Below, piece by piece: positions 17,851-25,206 of a stretch of DNA of 32,009 bases. Position numbers and translations under genes: made by a program. Under the pieces are notes generated by a model, which did not search any database, was not told the DNA's origin, and was given only the letters and a program-made list of their open reading frames with translations. Every line of letters begins with the position of its first letter. Position 1 is the stretch's first letter. This DNA is from Microbacterium resistens NBRC 103078. GTDB taxonomy: Bacteria; Actinomycetota; Actinomycetes; Actinomycetales; Microbacteriaceae. The stretch covers positions 1 to 32,009 of the forward strand of contig NZ_BCRA01000069.1 in the NCBI RefSeq assembly GCF_001552355.1, read 5' to 3'.

Positions 17851-18414
17851 TCAGTCGTTGACGCGGCCGAGGTAGTCGCCCGAGCGGGTGTCGACCTTGA
17901 CCTTCGTGCCGGTCTCGAGGAACAGCGGGACCTGGATCTCGTACCCGGTCTCGAGCGTGGCGGGCTTGGTGCCGGCGGACGAGCGGTCGCCCTGCAGACC
18001 CGGCTCGGTGTAGGTGACCTCGAGGACCACGGAGGCGGGCAGCTCGATGTACAGCGGGTTGCCGTTGTTCATCGCGATCTGGACCTGCTGGTTCTCCAGC
18101 ATGAAGTTCTTCGCGTCGCCGACGGTGGCTGCCGGGACGTTGATCTGGTCGTAGTCCTCCTGGTCCATGAAGACGAAGCTGTCGCCGTCCGTGTACAGGT
18201 AGGTGAAGTCTCGCCGGTCGACGTTCTCGATGTCGACCTTCGCGCCCGCGTTGTAGGTGCGGTCGACGACCTTGCCGGTGACGACGTTCTTCAGCTTGGT
18301 CCGCACGAACGCGCCGCCCTTGCCGGGCTTGACGTGCTGGAACTCGATGACGGTCCAGAGCTGGCCGTCGATGGAGAGGACGACGCCGTTCTTGATGTCT
18401 GCGGTCGATGCCAT
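17851..18414 (-). CDS. efp: Translation elongation factor P
   Basis: EF-P enters the ribosomal E site and rescues stalling at polyproline stretches. The 187-residue protein has the three-barrel layout: an N-terminal KOW-like domain with the tip loop [16 protein letters not shown], a central OB domain, and a C-terminal OB domain with [24 protein letters not shown]. The tip lysine is in PGKGG; many actinobacterial EF-Ps have PGKGP and work without lysine modification. No epmA/epmB or deoxyhypusine-like gene is in the window. The ATG at 18414 is preceded by GAAC/GGAAC-rich sequence with only a modest ribosome-binding site. A TAGAAT box lies about 70 bases upstream. Confidence 0.98.
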   Translation of the reverse strand: MASTADIKNGVVLSIDGQLWTVIEFQHVKPGKGGAFVRTKLKNVVTGKVVDRTYNAGAKVDIENVDRRDFTYLYTDGDSFVFMDQEDYDQINVPAATVGDAKNFMLENQQVQIAMNNGNPLYIELPASVVLEVTYTEPGLQGDRSSAGTKPATLETGYEIQVPLFLETGTKVKVDTRSGDYLGRVND

Positions 18415-18483
18415 GCGCTGAAGGTTCCGTTCGTGTCGAAGATCAGGGGCCGTCCCGGCGGTTCCGCGCGGTGCCGACAGTCG

Positions 18484-18489
18484 ATTCTA
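18484..18489 (-). promoter_or_regulatory. Candidate -10 box of efp-nusB (TAGAAT)
   Basis: TAGAAT in CGTAGAATCGAC would start transcription near 18477, giving a leader of about 63 bases before the efp ATG. No good -35. Confidence 0.45.
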
Positions 18490-18584
18490 CGGGATGCCCG
18501 CGCCCCCGCCTCGCCGGGGCGGTCCCCCGGCGTCCGGACGCGCTGCCCTGGCTCCTCGGCGCTGCCCGCAGAGCGCCCCGCTGT

Positions 18585-19025
18585 TCAGAGCAGAGGCACC
18601 AGGGCGCGGACCGCCTCGGCGTAGCCGTCCACGCCGCGCCCGATGATCCGGACCGCCGCGACGTCGTGGAGGAAGGAGAAGCGACGGAACTCCTCCCGCT
18701 GTGAGACGTCCGTGATGTGCACCTCGGCGAACGGCAGTGCGACGCCGGTCAGCGCGTCCCGGAGCGACACGGACGTGTGGGTCAGGCCGCCGGGGTTGAT
18801 CACGATGCCCGCGCAGTCGTCGCGGGCCGCCTGGATCGCGTCGATCAGGACGCCCTCGTGGTTGCTCTGCACCGTCCGGAGCGCGTATCCGCTCTCCGCC
18901 GCCGCCTCCATGGTCAGACGCTCGACGTCGGCGAGGGTGGCCGAGCCGTACAGATCCGGCTCGCGGGTCCCGAGGAGGTTCAGGTTCGGTCCGTTGACGA
19001 GCAGGAGACGTCGATGCGGGGTCAC
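18585..19025 (-). CDS. aroQ: Type II 3-dehydroquinate dehydratase
   Basis: AroQ dehydrates 3-dehydroquinate to 3-dehydroshikimate, the third shikimate step. The 146-residue length and motifs are those of the small dodecameric type II enzyme: LLVNGPNLNLLGTREPDLYG with the catalytic Arg and Tyr lid residues, QSNHEG, and INPGGLTHTSVSLRDAL. The active-site segment reads EVHITDVSQREEFRRFS, where the family usually has EVHISN and REEFRHHS. His and the arginines are kept, but the Ser-Asn pair is Thr-Asp. The start is a GTG at 19025, 12 bases after the GNAT stop, with no ribosome-binding site. An extended -10 box six bases before it suggests an additional leaderless transcript. Confidence 0.96.
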   Translation of the reverse strand: MTPHRRLLLVNGPNLNLLGTREPDLYGSATLADVERLTMEAAAESGYALRTVQSNHEGVLIDAIQAARDDCAGIVINPGGLTHTSVSLRDALTGVALPFAEVHITDVSQREEFRRFSFLHDVAAVRIIGRGVDGYAEAVRALVPLL

Positions 19026-19031
19026 GCGTTC

Positions 19032-19037
19032 ACGGTA
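19032..19037 (-). promoter_or_regulatory. Candidate extended -10 box giving leaderless aroQ mRNA (TACCGT)
   Basis: TGATACCGT (TG-N-TANNNT) overlaps the GNAT stop codon and ends exactly six bases before the aroQ GTG. Transcription would begin at the start codon. This fits the absence of a ribosome-binding site for aroQ. Confidence 0.5.
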
Positions 19038-19550
19038 TCAGCGGCTCGGCTCCAGCTCGCGACGCATCACGTACTCCCGGCCGATCGACGCTTCGGCGAT
19101 CTCCCCGGTGCGGACGAAGCCGTTGCGCGCGTAGGCCGCCTGCGCCCGCGCGTTGTCCACGTGGACGTCGAGAGTGAGCGCGGTCGCTCCCGCGTCGGCC
19201 GCCCACCGGGCGGCCTCGTCGAAGAGCGCGTCGATCGTCCCGGTGCCGCGGCGCCCTTCGGCGACGTACACCCCGACGACGAGGCCGGTGCGCTCAGGCC
19301 CGTCGGCGTGGAGGACCGTCAGCGTCGCGCACCACTGCCCCGTGTCTTCCACGGCGATGAACTGCGCGGCCCCCGTCCCGACCGCCGCCTTGGCCGCGCG
19401 CAGTCGCCAGAAGTCGTCCGGCTGTGCGGATGCCCCGGCCACGGTGTCCAGGAAGGCGATGCCGGCGGCCGGGTCCGCGAGGGCCCGCAGGCGGAGGTCG
19501 CGCACCTGCTCCCACTCGTCCATGCGGATCCTGCGGACCTGGACCGTCAT
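19038..19550 (-). CDS. GNAT-family N-acetyltransferase
   Basis: The 170-residue protein is a GCN5-related acetyltransferase. The acetyl-CoA motif A is visible as [23 protein letters not shown], followed by [21 protein letters not shown], the conserved C-terminal strand-helix. The target cannot be told from sequence; an amine-containing metabolite or a protein N-terminus are both possible. Its ATG (19550) overlaps the aroB stop as ATGA, so it is translated with the aro genes, and aroQ begins 12 bases after it. A GNAT gene here is not part of the usual aro order, so I regard it as an insertion captured into the operon. The longer frame up to 20276 is a shadow of aroB. Confidence 0.88.
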   Translation of the reverse strand: MTVQVRRIRMDEWEQVRDLRLRALADPAAGIAFLDTVAGASAQPDDFWRLRAAKAAVGTGAAQFIAVEDTGQWCATLTVLHADGPERTGLVVGVYVAEGRRGTGTIDALFDEAARWAADAGATALTLDVHVDNARAQAAYARNGFVRTGEIAEASIGREYVMRRELEPSR

Positions 19551-20638
19551 GCACCGACCTCCTGGTAGGCCGCGAACAGCAGCGTCTCGTCGGGCGCCTG
19601 CAGCACCGTGGGCTTGGCGAGGTCGTCCAGCACGATGAATCGGAGCATGCCTCCGCGGGTCTTCTTGTCGCGCTGCATGGTCGCCAGAAGCTGGGACCAT
19701 GCTCCGGCGCGGTAGGTGCGCGGAAGACCGAGGAGGTCGAGGACCGTGCGGTGCCGATCGGCCACGGCGTCCGAGAGGCGACCGGCCAGGCGTGACAGCT
19801 CGGCCGCGTACATCATCCCGACGGACACCGCCGCGCCGTGGCGCCACTGGTAGCGCTCGGAGTGCTCGATGGCGTGTCCGAGCGTGTGCCCGTAGTTGAG
19901 GATCTCGCGCTGGCCCGCCTCCCGGAAGTCCTCGGACACGACACGGGCCTTCATGTCGATGGCTAGCTCCACGGCGCGCCGGAACTCGTCCGTGGCGGGA
20001 TCCACCGCACGCTGCGGATCCGCCTCGACGATGTCGAGGATCTCCGGTGCCCAGATGAAGCCGGCCTTGACCACCTCGGCGAATCCGGCGGTGGCCTCGT
20101 TGGGGCTGAGACTGGTGAGCTCGTCGAGGTCGCCGACCACGGCGCGCGGCGCCCAGAAGGCACCGACGAGGTTCTTCCCCTCCGCGGTGTTCACACCGGT
20201 CTTCCCGCCCACTGCGGCGTCGACGAGTCCCAGCACCGTCGTCGGCACCTGGACGACCTGCACGCCCCGCAGCCACGTGGCCGCGACGAACCCGGCCAGG
20301 TCCGTGACCGCGCCGCCGCCGTATCCGATGACGGCGTCCGTCCGGGTGAAGTCCGCCTGCCCCATCACCTGCCAGCAGAAGGCCGCGACCTCGATGCGCT
20401 TGCCCTGCTCGGCGTCGGGGATCTCCGCCAGGAGCACCTCGCGCGGGCCGTCGGCGGTGTCGGCGAGCAGGCGGTCGCGCAGCTGCGCGGCCCGGCCGGA
20501 GAGGGTCGGCGGGTGGACCACCAGGACTTTTCGGACGCCGGGATCGAGGGCCCGCGAGACTTCGTCGAGGATGCCGCGCCCCACCGTGATCTCGTACGCG
20601 TCGCGTCCCGTGACCGGGATCACCGTGCTGTCGCTCAT
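19547..20638 (-). CDS. aroB: 3-dehydroquinate synthase
   Basis: AroB converts DAHP to 3-dehydroquinate using NAD and a divalent metal, the second shikimate step. The 363-residue protein shows the NAD-binding [40 protein letters not shown] and [11 protein letters not shown] segments. The metal ligands are Glu in FAEVVKAG and histidines in [13 protein letters not shown] and [12 protein letters not shown] use the ATG at 20638, which overlaps the aroK stop as ATGA and gives the usual N-terminus. An in-frame ATG at 20734 would lie inside aroK. Confidence 0.98.
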   Translation of the reverse strand: MSDSTVIPVTGRDAYEITVGRGILDEVSRALDPGVRKVLVVHPPTLSGRAAQLRDRLLADTADGPREVLLAEIPDAEQGKRIEVAAFCWQVMGQADFTRTDAVIGYGGGAVTDLAGFVAATWLRGVQVVQVPTTVLGLVDAAVGGKTGVNTAEGKNLVGAFWAPRAVVGDLDELTSLSPNEATAGFAEVVKAGFIWAPEILDIVEADPQRAVDPATDEFRRAVELAIDMKARVVSEDFREAGQREILNYGHTLGHAIEHSERYQWRHGAAVSVGMMYAAELSRLAGRLSDAVADRHRTVLDLLGLPRTYRAGAWSQLLATMQRDKKTRGGMLRFIVLDDLAKPTVLQAPDETLLFAAYQEVGA

Positions 20639-21207
20639 GCTCGTCCTCTCATCCATTCGACGATCTGATCCGCCACCCGCGCCATCGGGACACGAGACGT
20701 GTCGAAGACCGCGTCCGCCACCTCGGCGTACCACGGGGCCCGCTCGTCGGCGATGCGCCGCCAGCGTTCCAGCGCCGACTCGGGCGACGCCTCCGTCTCA
20801 CCGGCCGCTCCGGAAAGCAGCGGGCGGGATGACCCGGCGATCCGGTCCGCCACCGCTTCCGGCGACACGGTGAGCAGCACCACCGGCACGGGACGCAGGA
20901 GCTCGCGGACCGACGCCGTCACGACCGCGCCGCCGCCCAGCGAGACGACGCCGCCGCTCTCGAGCGCCTCCGCGACCGCGTCGCGCTCCCAGAGCCGGAA
21001 CTGCTGCTCGCCATGCTCGGCGAAGATCGCCGGGATCGGGCCATGCCGCCGGGCGATCGCCTTGTCGGTGTCCGTGAACCGGGTGCCGAGCCCGCGCGCG
21101 ACGCGACGGCCGACGCTCGTCTTGCCCGCTCCCATCGGGCCCACGAGCACGACGACGTCGTCGGCCGTCGTGCCGGCGCGGGTCTCCCGTCCAGGATCGT
21201 CAGTCAT
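20635..21207 (-). CDS. aroK: Shikimate kinase
   Basis: AroK phosphorylates shikimate at the 3-hydroxyl using ATP. The 190-residue protein is slightly long for the family (about 170). It has the P-loop [11 protein letters not shown] at 23-33, the shikimate-binding DTD near 46-48, FRLWE at 70-74 and the GGG turn at 91-93. The lid region contains SSRPLLSG. Its ATG lies inside the last codons of aroC (8-base overlap) and its stop overlaps the aroB start. Confidence 0.97.
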   Translation of the reverse strand: MTDDPGRETRAGTTADDVVVLVGPMGAGKTSVGRRVARGLGTRFTDTDKAIARRHGPIPAIFAEHGEQQFRLWERDAVAEALESGGVVSLGGGAVVTASVRELLRPVPVVLLTVSPEAVADRIAGSSRPLLSGAAGETEASPESALERWRRIADERAPWYAEVADAVFDTSRVPMARVADQIVEWMRGRA

Positions 21208-22423
21208 CGTGCAGCAGAAGCGCCGCCTCGGACGCCGGTGCGGTGCGCAGCTCCTCGGGGATGGCGGCGAGGTACGACTCCAGGTTGCGGCGGGTCTCCC
21301 CGACGCTGTCGCCCCCGAACTTCTCGAGGACCGCGCGGGCCAGCTCGATGGCGACCATCGCCTCGGCCACCACGCCCGCCGCGGGGACGGCGCACACGTC
21401 CGAGCGCTGGTGGTGCGCCGTGGCCGGCTCGCCCTCCGCGACGTCGACCGTCCGCAGCGCGTGCGGGACCGTCGCGATCGGCTTCATCCCGGCGCGGACG
21501 CGCAGGACCGTCCCCGTGGACATGCCGCCCTCGGTGCCTCCCGCCCGATCCGACCCGCGCGTGATGCCGTCCTCGGCGAGGAAGAGCTCGTCGTGGGCGG
21601 CCGATCCGCGCCGCCGCGTGGTCTCGAACCCGTCACCGACCTCGACGCCCTTGATCGCCTGGATGCTCATCAGCGCCTGCGCGAGGCGGCCGTCCAGCCG
21701 TCGGTCCCAGTGCACGTGGGAGCCGAGCCCGGGCGGGAGCCCGTACGCCAGCACCTCCACGATCCCGCCGAGCGTGTCCCCGTCCTTGCGTGCCGCGTCG
21801 ACCTCGGCGACCATGCGCGCGGACGTCTCCGCGTCGAAGCAGCGCAGCGGATCCGCATCGAGCGCCGCGACGTCCGTCGGCGACGGGAGCGGTGCGCCCT
21901 CGGGAACCTGCACCGGGCCGATCGAGAGGGTGTGGCTGACCAGCTCGATGCCCAGCTCGGACAGGAAGGACCGGGCGACCGCTCCGAGGGCGACGCGCGC
22001 GGCGGTCTCCCGAGCGCTCGCGCGTTCGAGGATCGGGCGGGCCTCATCGAATCCGTACTTCTGCATGCCGACGAGGTCCGCGTGGCCCGGACGCGGACGT
22101 GTCAACGGGGCGCTGCGGCCCCGGGACCGGTCGGTGATCTCGACCGGCTCGGGGTTCATGACCTCGACCCACTTGGGCCACTCGGTGTTGCCGATCCGCA
22201 GGGCGATGGGGCTGCCCAGGGTCTTCCCGTGGCGGACGCCGCCGGAGATCGTGAGCTCGTCCTGCTCGAACTTCATCCGCGACCCGCGCCCGTACCCGAG
22301 CTTGCGCCGCGCCAGATCCGCCTGGATGGCCTCGGAGGACAGCGGGACGCCGGCGGGAAGACCCTCCATGACGGCGATGAGTTCGGGGCCGTGCGATTCG
22401 CCGGCGGTCAGGACGCGGAGCAT
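21200..22423 (-). CDS. aroC: Chorismate synthase
   Basis: AroC makes chorismate from EPSP with reduced FMN as cofactor, the last common step to aromatic amino acids, folate and quinones. The 407-residue protein has the N-terminal [21 protein letters not shown] signature, [16 protein letters not shown], the [35 protein letters not shown] region (stated in parts: RPGHADLVG, then [13 protein letters not shown]) and a C-terminal [14 protein letters not shown]. Start ATG at 22423 is four bases after the aroE stop; the longer frame to 22879 is a shadow of aroE. The enzyme for the preceding step (aroA) is not in the window. Confidence 0.98.
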   Translation of the reverse strand: MLRVLTAGESHGPELIAVMEGLPAGVPLSSEAIQADLARRKLGYGRGSRMKFEQDELTISGGVRHGKTLGSPIALRIGNTEWPKWVEVMNPEPVEITDRSRGRSAPLTRPRPGHADLVGMQKYGFDEARPILERASARETAARVALGAVARSFLSELGIELVSHTLSIGPVQVPEGAPLPSPTDVAALDADPLRCFDAETSARMVAEVDAARKDGDTLGGIVEVLAYGLPPGLGSHVHWDRRLDGRLAQALMSIQAIKGVEVGDGFETTRRRGSAAHDELFLAEDGITRGSDRAGGTEGGMSTGTVLRVRAGMKPIATVPHALRTVDVAEGEPATAHHQRSDVCAVPAAGVVAEAMVAIELARAVLEKFGGDSVGETRRNLESYLAAIPEELRTAPASEAALLLHDD

Positions 22424-22427
22424 TGCT

Positions 22428-23282
22428 CTAGTCTCCCATGACGGCGCGGCGCATCTCTGCCACGATGACGTCCTCATTCGGCAGCGGCTCGTCGAGCTCG
22501 CCGGAGACGAACACGCGGACCTGGAGCACCGCCTGATGCAGGAGCATCCCGAGTCCCGGAAGCGCTGGCGCGCCGTCCCAGGCAGAGGCCAGAGCGGACG
22601 GCCACGGCGCATAGGCGACGTCGAACAGCGCTCCCCCGGTCGCCGCGAGCCGGGCGGTGGCGCGCGCGTCCGGTGCGGCCCCTCCCGGCAGCGTCGCGAT
22701 CGTGAGATCGACCGCGTGTTCGGCGGCGTCGAACGGGATGACCTCGACCGGTAGATCCAGCTGCGCCGCGATGCGCCGAAGCGGACCGGCGGCCTCCGGG
22801 CGGCGTGCGGCGACCTCCACGCGCTCGGCGCCGAGCTCGGACGCGGCGACGAGCGCCGACGCGGCCGTCGCTCCCGCACCGAGGATCCGCACCGAGCCCG
22901 CGCCGGAGACTCCGGCCTCGATCAGCGCGCGGACCAGCCCGCCGACGTCGGTGTTCCAGACGTGTCCCCGCCGCGGTCCGTCGAGGACCACGGTGTTGGC
23001 GGCGCCGGTGAGGACGGCGTGCCGATCGCGGTGCCGAGCCCAGGCGAACGCCTCCTCCTTGAGCGGCATCGTCAGAGAGAGCCCGTGCCAGCGGCCGTCC
23101 AGACCGTCCACGGCCGCCCGGAAGCCCGCGGCGTCGACCCGACGGCGGCCGTAGTGCCAGTCGAGGCCCAGGGCCCGGTAGGCGGCGCCGTGCAGGGCCG
23201 GGGACCGGCTGTGGTCGATCGGATCCCCCCAGACCGCCAGCAGACGGGAGGCACGGGACGCGGCCTCCTCGTCGCTCAGCAT
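22428..23282 (-). CDS. aroE: Shikimate dehydrogenase
   Basis: AroE reduces 3-dehydroshikimate to shikimate with NADPH. The 284-residue protein has the substrate-binding [16 protein letters not shown] near the N-terminus, the catalytic lysine in [25 protein letters not shown] with the conserved Asp, the nucleotide-binding [13 protein letters not shown] loop and GLGMLLHQA near the C-terminus. The ATG at 23282 overlaps the mltG stop by seven bases (ATGCTGA); the longer frame to 24329 is a shadow of mltG. It is the first aro gene in the run aroE-aroC-aroK-aroB. Confidence 0.96.
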   Translation of the reverse strand: MLSDEEAASRASRLLAVWGDPIDHSRSPALHGAAYRALGLDWHYGRRRVDAAGFRAAVDGLDGRWHGLSLTMPLKEEAFAWARHRDRHAVLTGAANTVVLDGPRRGHVWNTDVGGLVRALIEAGVSGAGSVRILGAGATAASALVAASELGAERVEVAARRPEAAGPLRRIAAQLDLPVEVIPFDAAEHAVDLTIATLPGGAAPDARATARLAATGGALFDVAYAPWPSALASAWDGAPALPGLGMLLHQAVLQVRVFVSGELDEPLPNEDVIVAEMRRAVMGD

Positions 23283-24730
23283 CCGGAGTCGGGGTTCTCG
23301 GTGCACCACTGCCGCCACTTGTCGATGGCCGCCTGGTGCTCCTCGTAGGTCTGCGTGAACACCGTCTCGCCGGTGTCCAGGTTGACGGTCACGAAGTACA
23401 GCCACGGCCCCGCCACCGGGTGCATCGCCGCGTCGATCGCGAGATCTCCGGGGTTCGCGATCGGCGTGGCCGGCAGCCCCTGGACGACGTAGGTGTTCCA
23501 CGGGTTGTCGTCGTGCTGGGCCTCCTCCGAGGTGCTCGCGGATCCCTTGTGCAGCTCGCCGTAGCCGTACTGCGCGGTCGAGTCCATCTGCAGCATCATG
23601 TCCTGATCCAGACGGTTCTGGATCACGCGGGACACCTTGTAGAAGTCGTCCTGCGCGCGGGCCTCGCGCTCGATGATCGACGCGATCGTCAGCACCCGCT
23701 GTTCGTCGCCCGCCGGCACTCCGGCGGCCGCCAGCGACTCCCGGGTCCGCTCGACGAGCTTCGCAAGGATGTCGTGCGCGCTCGACTCCGGCGCGAACTC
23801 GTACAGGGCAGGGAACAGCCACCCCTCCAGCGACGGCGCGTTGACGCCGAACGACGCCGGATCGGCCGCCGCGGCCTGGAGCTGGTCGAGCGGGACCGCG
23901 AGGCTCTCCGCGATGGTCTGCAGCGTCGCCTCGACCGTGAGCCCCTCGCGGATCAGCGCCGAGTTCTCCATCTTGTTCTCGCCGGACTGCATGGCCTCGA
24001 TGACGGCCTCGGCGGTCATCTTCTGCTGGAACTTGTAGACGCCGGGGAAGAACGTGAGGGAGGTGCCCTGGTCGACGAGGGTGTCGTAGAACACGTCCTC
24101 GGTCTTGGTCACCCCGGCGCGGTAGAGCGCGACGGAGACGTCGGCTCCCGAGTCGCCCTCGCTGATGGTGACGAGGGCCTCGCCCGTCGCCTCGCCGGGC
24201 TCGTAGTCCTTCGGCGGCCCCCAGCCCATGACCTCGTTGATCTTGTCGCCGTAGGTGTTCATCACCCAGACGCCGCCGGCGACGGCGCCTCCCACCAGGG
24301 CGAGGACGATGATGAGGGCGATCAGGCATCCGGCACGGCGCTGGGGCTTGGCGGGCTTCGTCGTCTCCTCCTCCTGAGCGAACAGGTCGTCCAGGGTCGC
24401 ACGCGGCTCGGCGGTCACGACGACCGGTGCAGCCTGCGTGGCGGTGTCCACCGTCTCCGCTGCGCTCGTCGCCCTCGTCTCCGTGGCGCGCGATCCGCCG
24501 TCCCCCGCCGCGGCGGGCGCCGTCTCCGGAGGCAGCCCCTGCGCGACACGGGCCGCCTGGTCCTTCGCCTCGCGGGCTGCGGCAGCGCGCGCGGCCCGCC
24601 GCGATCCCGGGGTGGGACCCTCGTTCGCCGACGCCGGCTTCTCCGGCTGCTTCGGATCGGGCAGCGACCGGAACAGGTCGTTCAGCGAATCCGCTCCGGA
24701 CTCGGGGGACGGCTCGGGGCGATCAGGCAT
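23276..24730 (-). CDS. mltG: Endolytic murein transglycosylase MltG
   Basis: MltG cuts nascent glycan strands in the membrane and so sets peptidoglycan chain length. The 484-residue protein has a cytoplasmic, low-complexity Ala/Pro/Glu-rich N-terminus (1-133), a membrane helix at about 134-157 (CLIALIIVLALVGGAVAGGV), an extracellular LysM-like region, and the YceG catalytic domain with the active-site Glu in IASIIEREA and the VQGLPATPIANPG signature. The cytoplasmic tail holds two copies of an LxDLF motif (SLNDLF at 15-20, TLDDLF at 112-117). ATG at 24730 lies two bases after the ruvX stop; the longer frame to 25285 is a shadow of ruvX. Its stop overlaps aroE. Confidence 0.95.
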   Translation of the reverse strand: MPDRPEPSPESGADSLNDLFRSLPDPKQPEKPASANEGPTPGSRRAARAAAAREAKDQAARVAQGLPPETAPAAAGDGGSRATETRATSAAETVDTATQAAPVVVTAEPRATLDDLFAQEEETTKPAKPQRRAGCLIALIIVLALVGGAVAGGVWVMNTYGDKINEVMGWGPPKDYEPGEATGEALVTISEGDSGADVSVALYRAGVTKTEDVFYDTLVDQGTSLTFFPGVYKFQQKMTAEAVIEAMQSGENKMENSALIREGLTVEATLQTIAESLAVPLDQLQAAAADPASFGVNAPSLEGWLFPALYEFAPESSAHDILAKLVERTRESLAAAGVPAGDEQRVLTIASIIEREARAQDDFYKVSRVIQNRLDQDMMLQMDSTAQYGYGELHKGSASTSEEAQHDDNPWNTYVVQGLPATPIANPGDLAIDAAMHPVAGPWLYFVTVNLDTGETVFTQTYEEHQAAIDKWRQWCTENPDSGC

Positions 24731-24732
24731 GT

Positions 24733-25206
24733 TCAGGGAGTCTCCTCGTCGAGCGTGATCAGGGTTCCGGTCGGGGTGCCGGTGCTCTTCTCGATGTCGA
24801 CGGCCTGCTGCAGCAGCACCACGGCGGCGACCTGATCCACAATGCCACGAGAACCCCGTTGCGTGCGACCGGACGCCCGCAGGGCGGCGTGCGCCGTCAC
24901 CGTGCTCAGCCGCTCGTCCACCAGCCGCACCGGCACTCCGGTCCGGCGGGCGACGGCGGCGGCGAAGTCGCGCGCGTCCTGGGTGGATACGGTGTCCTCG
25001 CCGCGGAGGTTGATCGGCAGGCCCACCACGATCTCGACGGGCTCGTGCTCGACGGCGAGCTCGTGCAGACGGACGACGGACGCATCGTCGCGCGGGACGG
25101 TCTCGACGGGCACTGCGAGAAGACCGTCCGGGTCGCAGCGGGACACACCGACGCGACTGCGTCCCACGTCGATGCCGAGCCGCACCCCGCGCCGGAACCC
25201 GCTCAC
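24733..25206 (-). CDS. ruvX: RuvX/YqgF-family Holliday junction resolvase-like nuclease
   Basis: This is an RNase H-fold protein of 157 residues of the YqgF family, implicated in Holliday junction resolution and in 16S pre-rRNA 5' end maturation. Visible acidic active-site positions are Asp13 in LGIDVGRSRVGV, Glu in VDERLSTVTA and Asp in GIVDQVAAVVLLQ. VVGLPINLRGEDT is the typical central strand. The start is a GTG at 25206 that overlaps the alaS stop (GTGA), and mltG begins two bases after it. The order alaS-ruvX-mltG-aroE is widely kept in actinobacteria. Confidence 0.95.
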   Translation of the reverse strand: MSGFRRGVRLGIDVGRSRVGVSRCDPDGLLAVPVETVPRDDASVVRLHELAVEHEPVEIVVGLPINLRGEDTVSTQDARDFAAAVARRTGVPVRLVDERLSTVTAHAALRASGRTQRGSRGIVDQVAAVVLLQQAVDIEKSTGTPTGTLITLDEETP

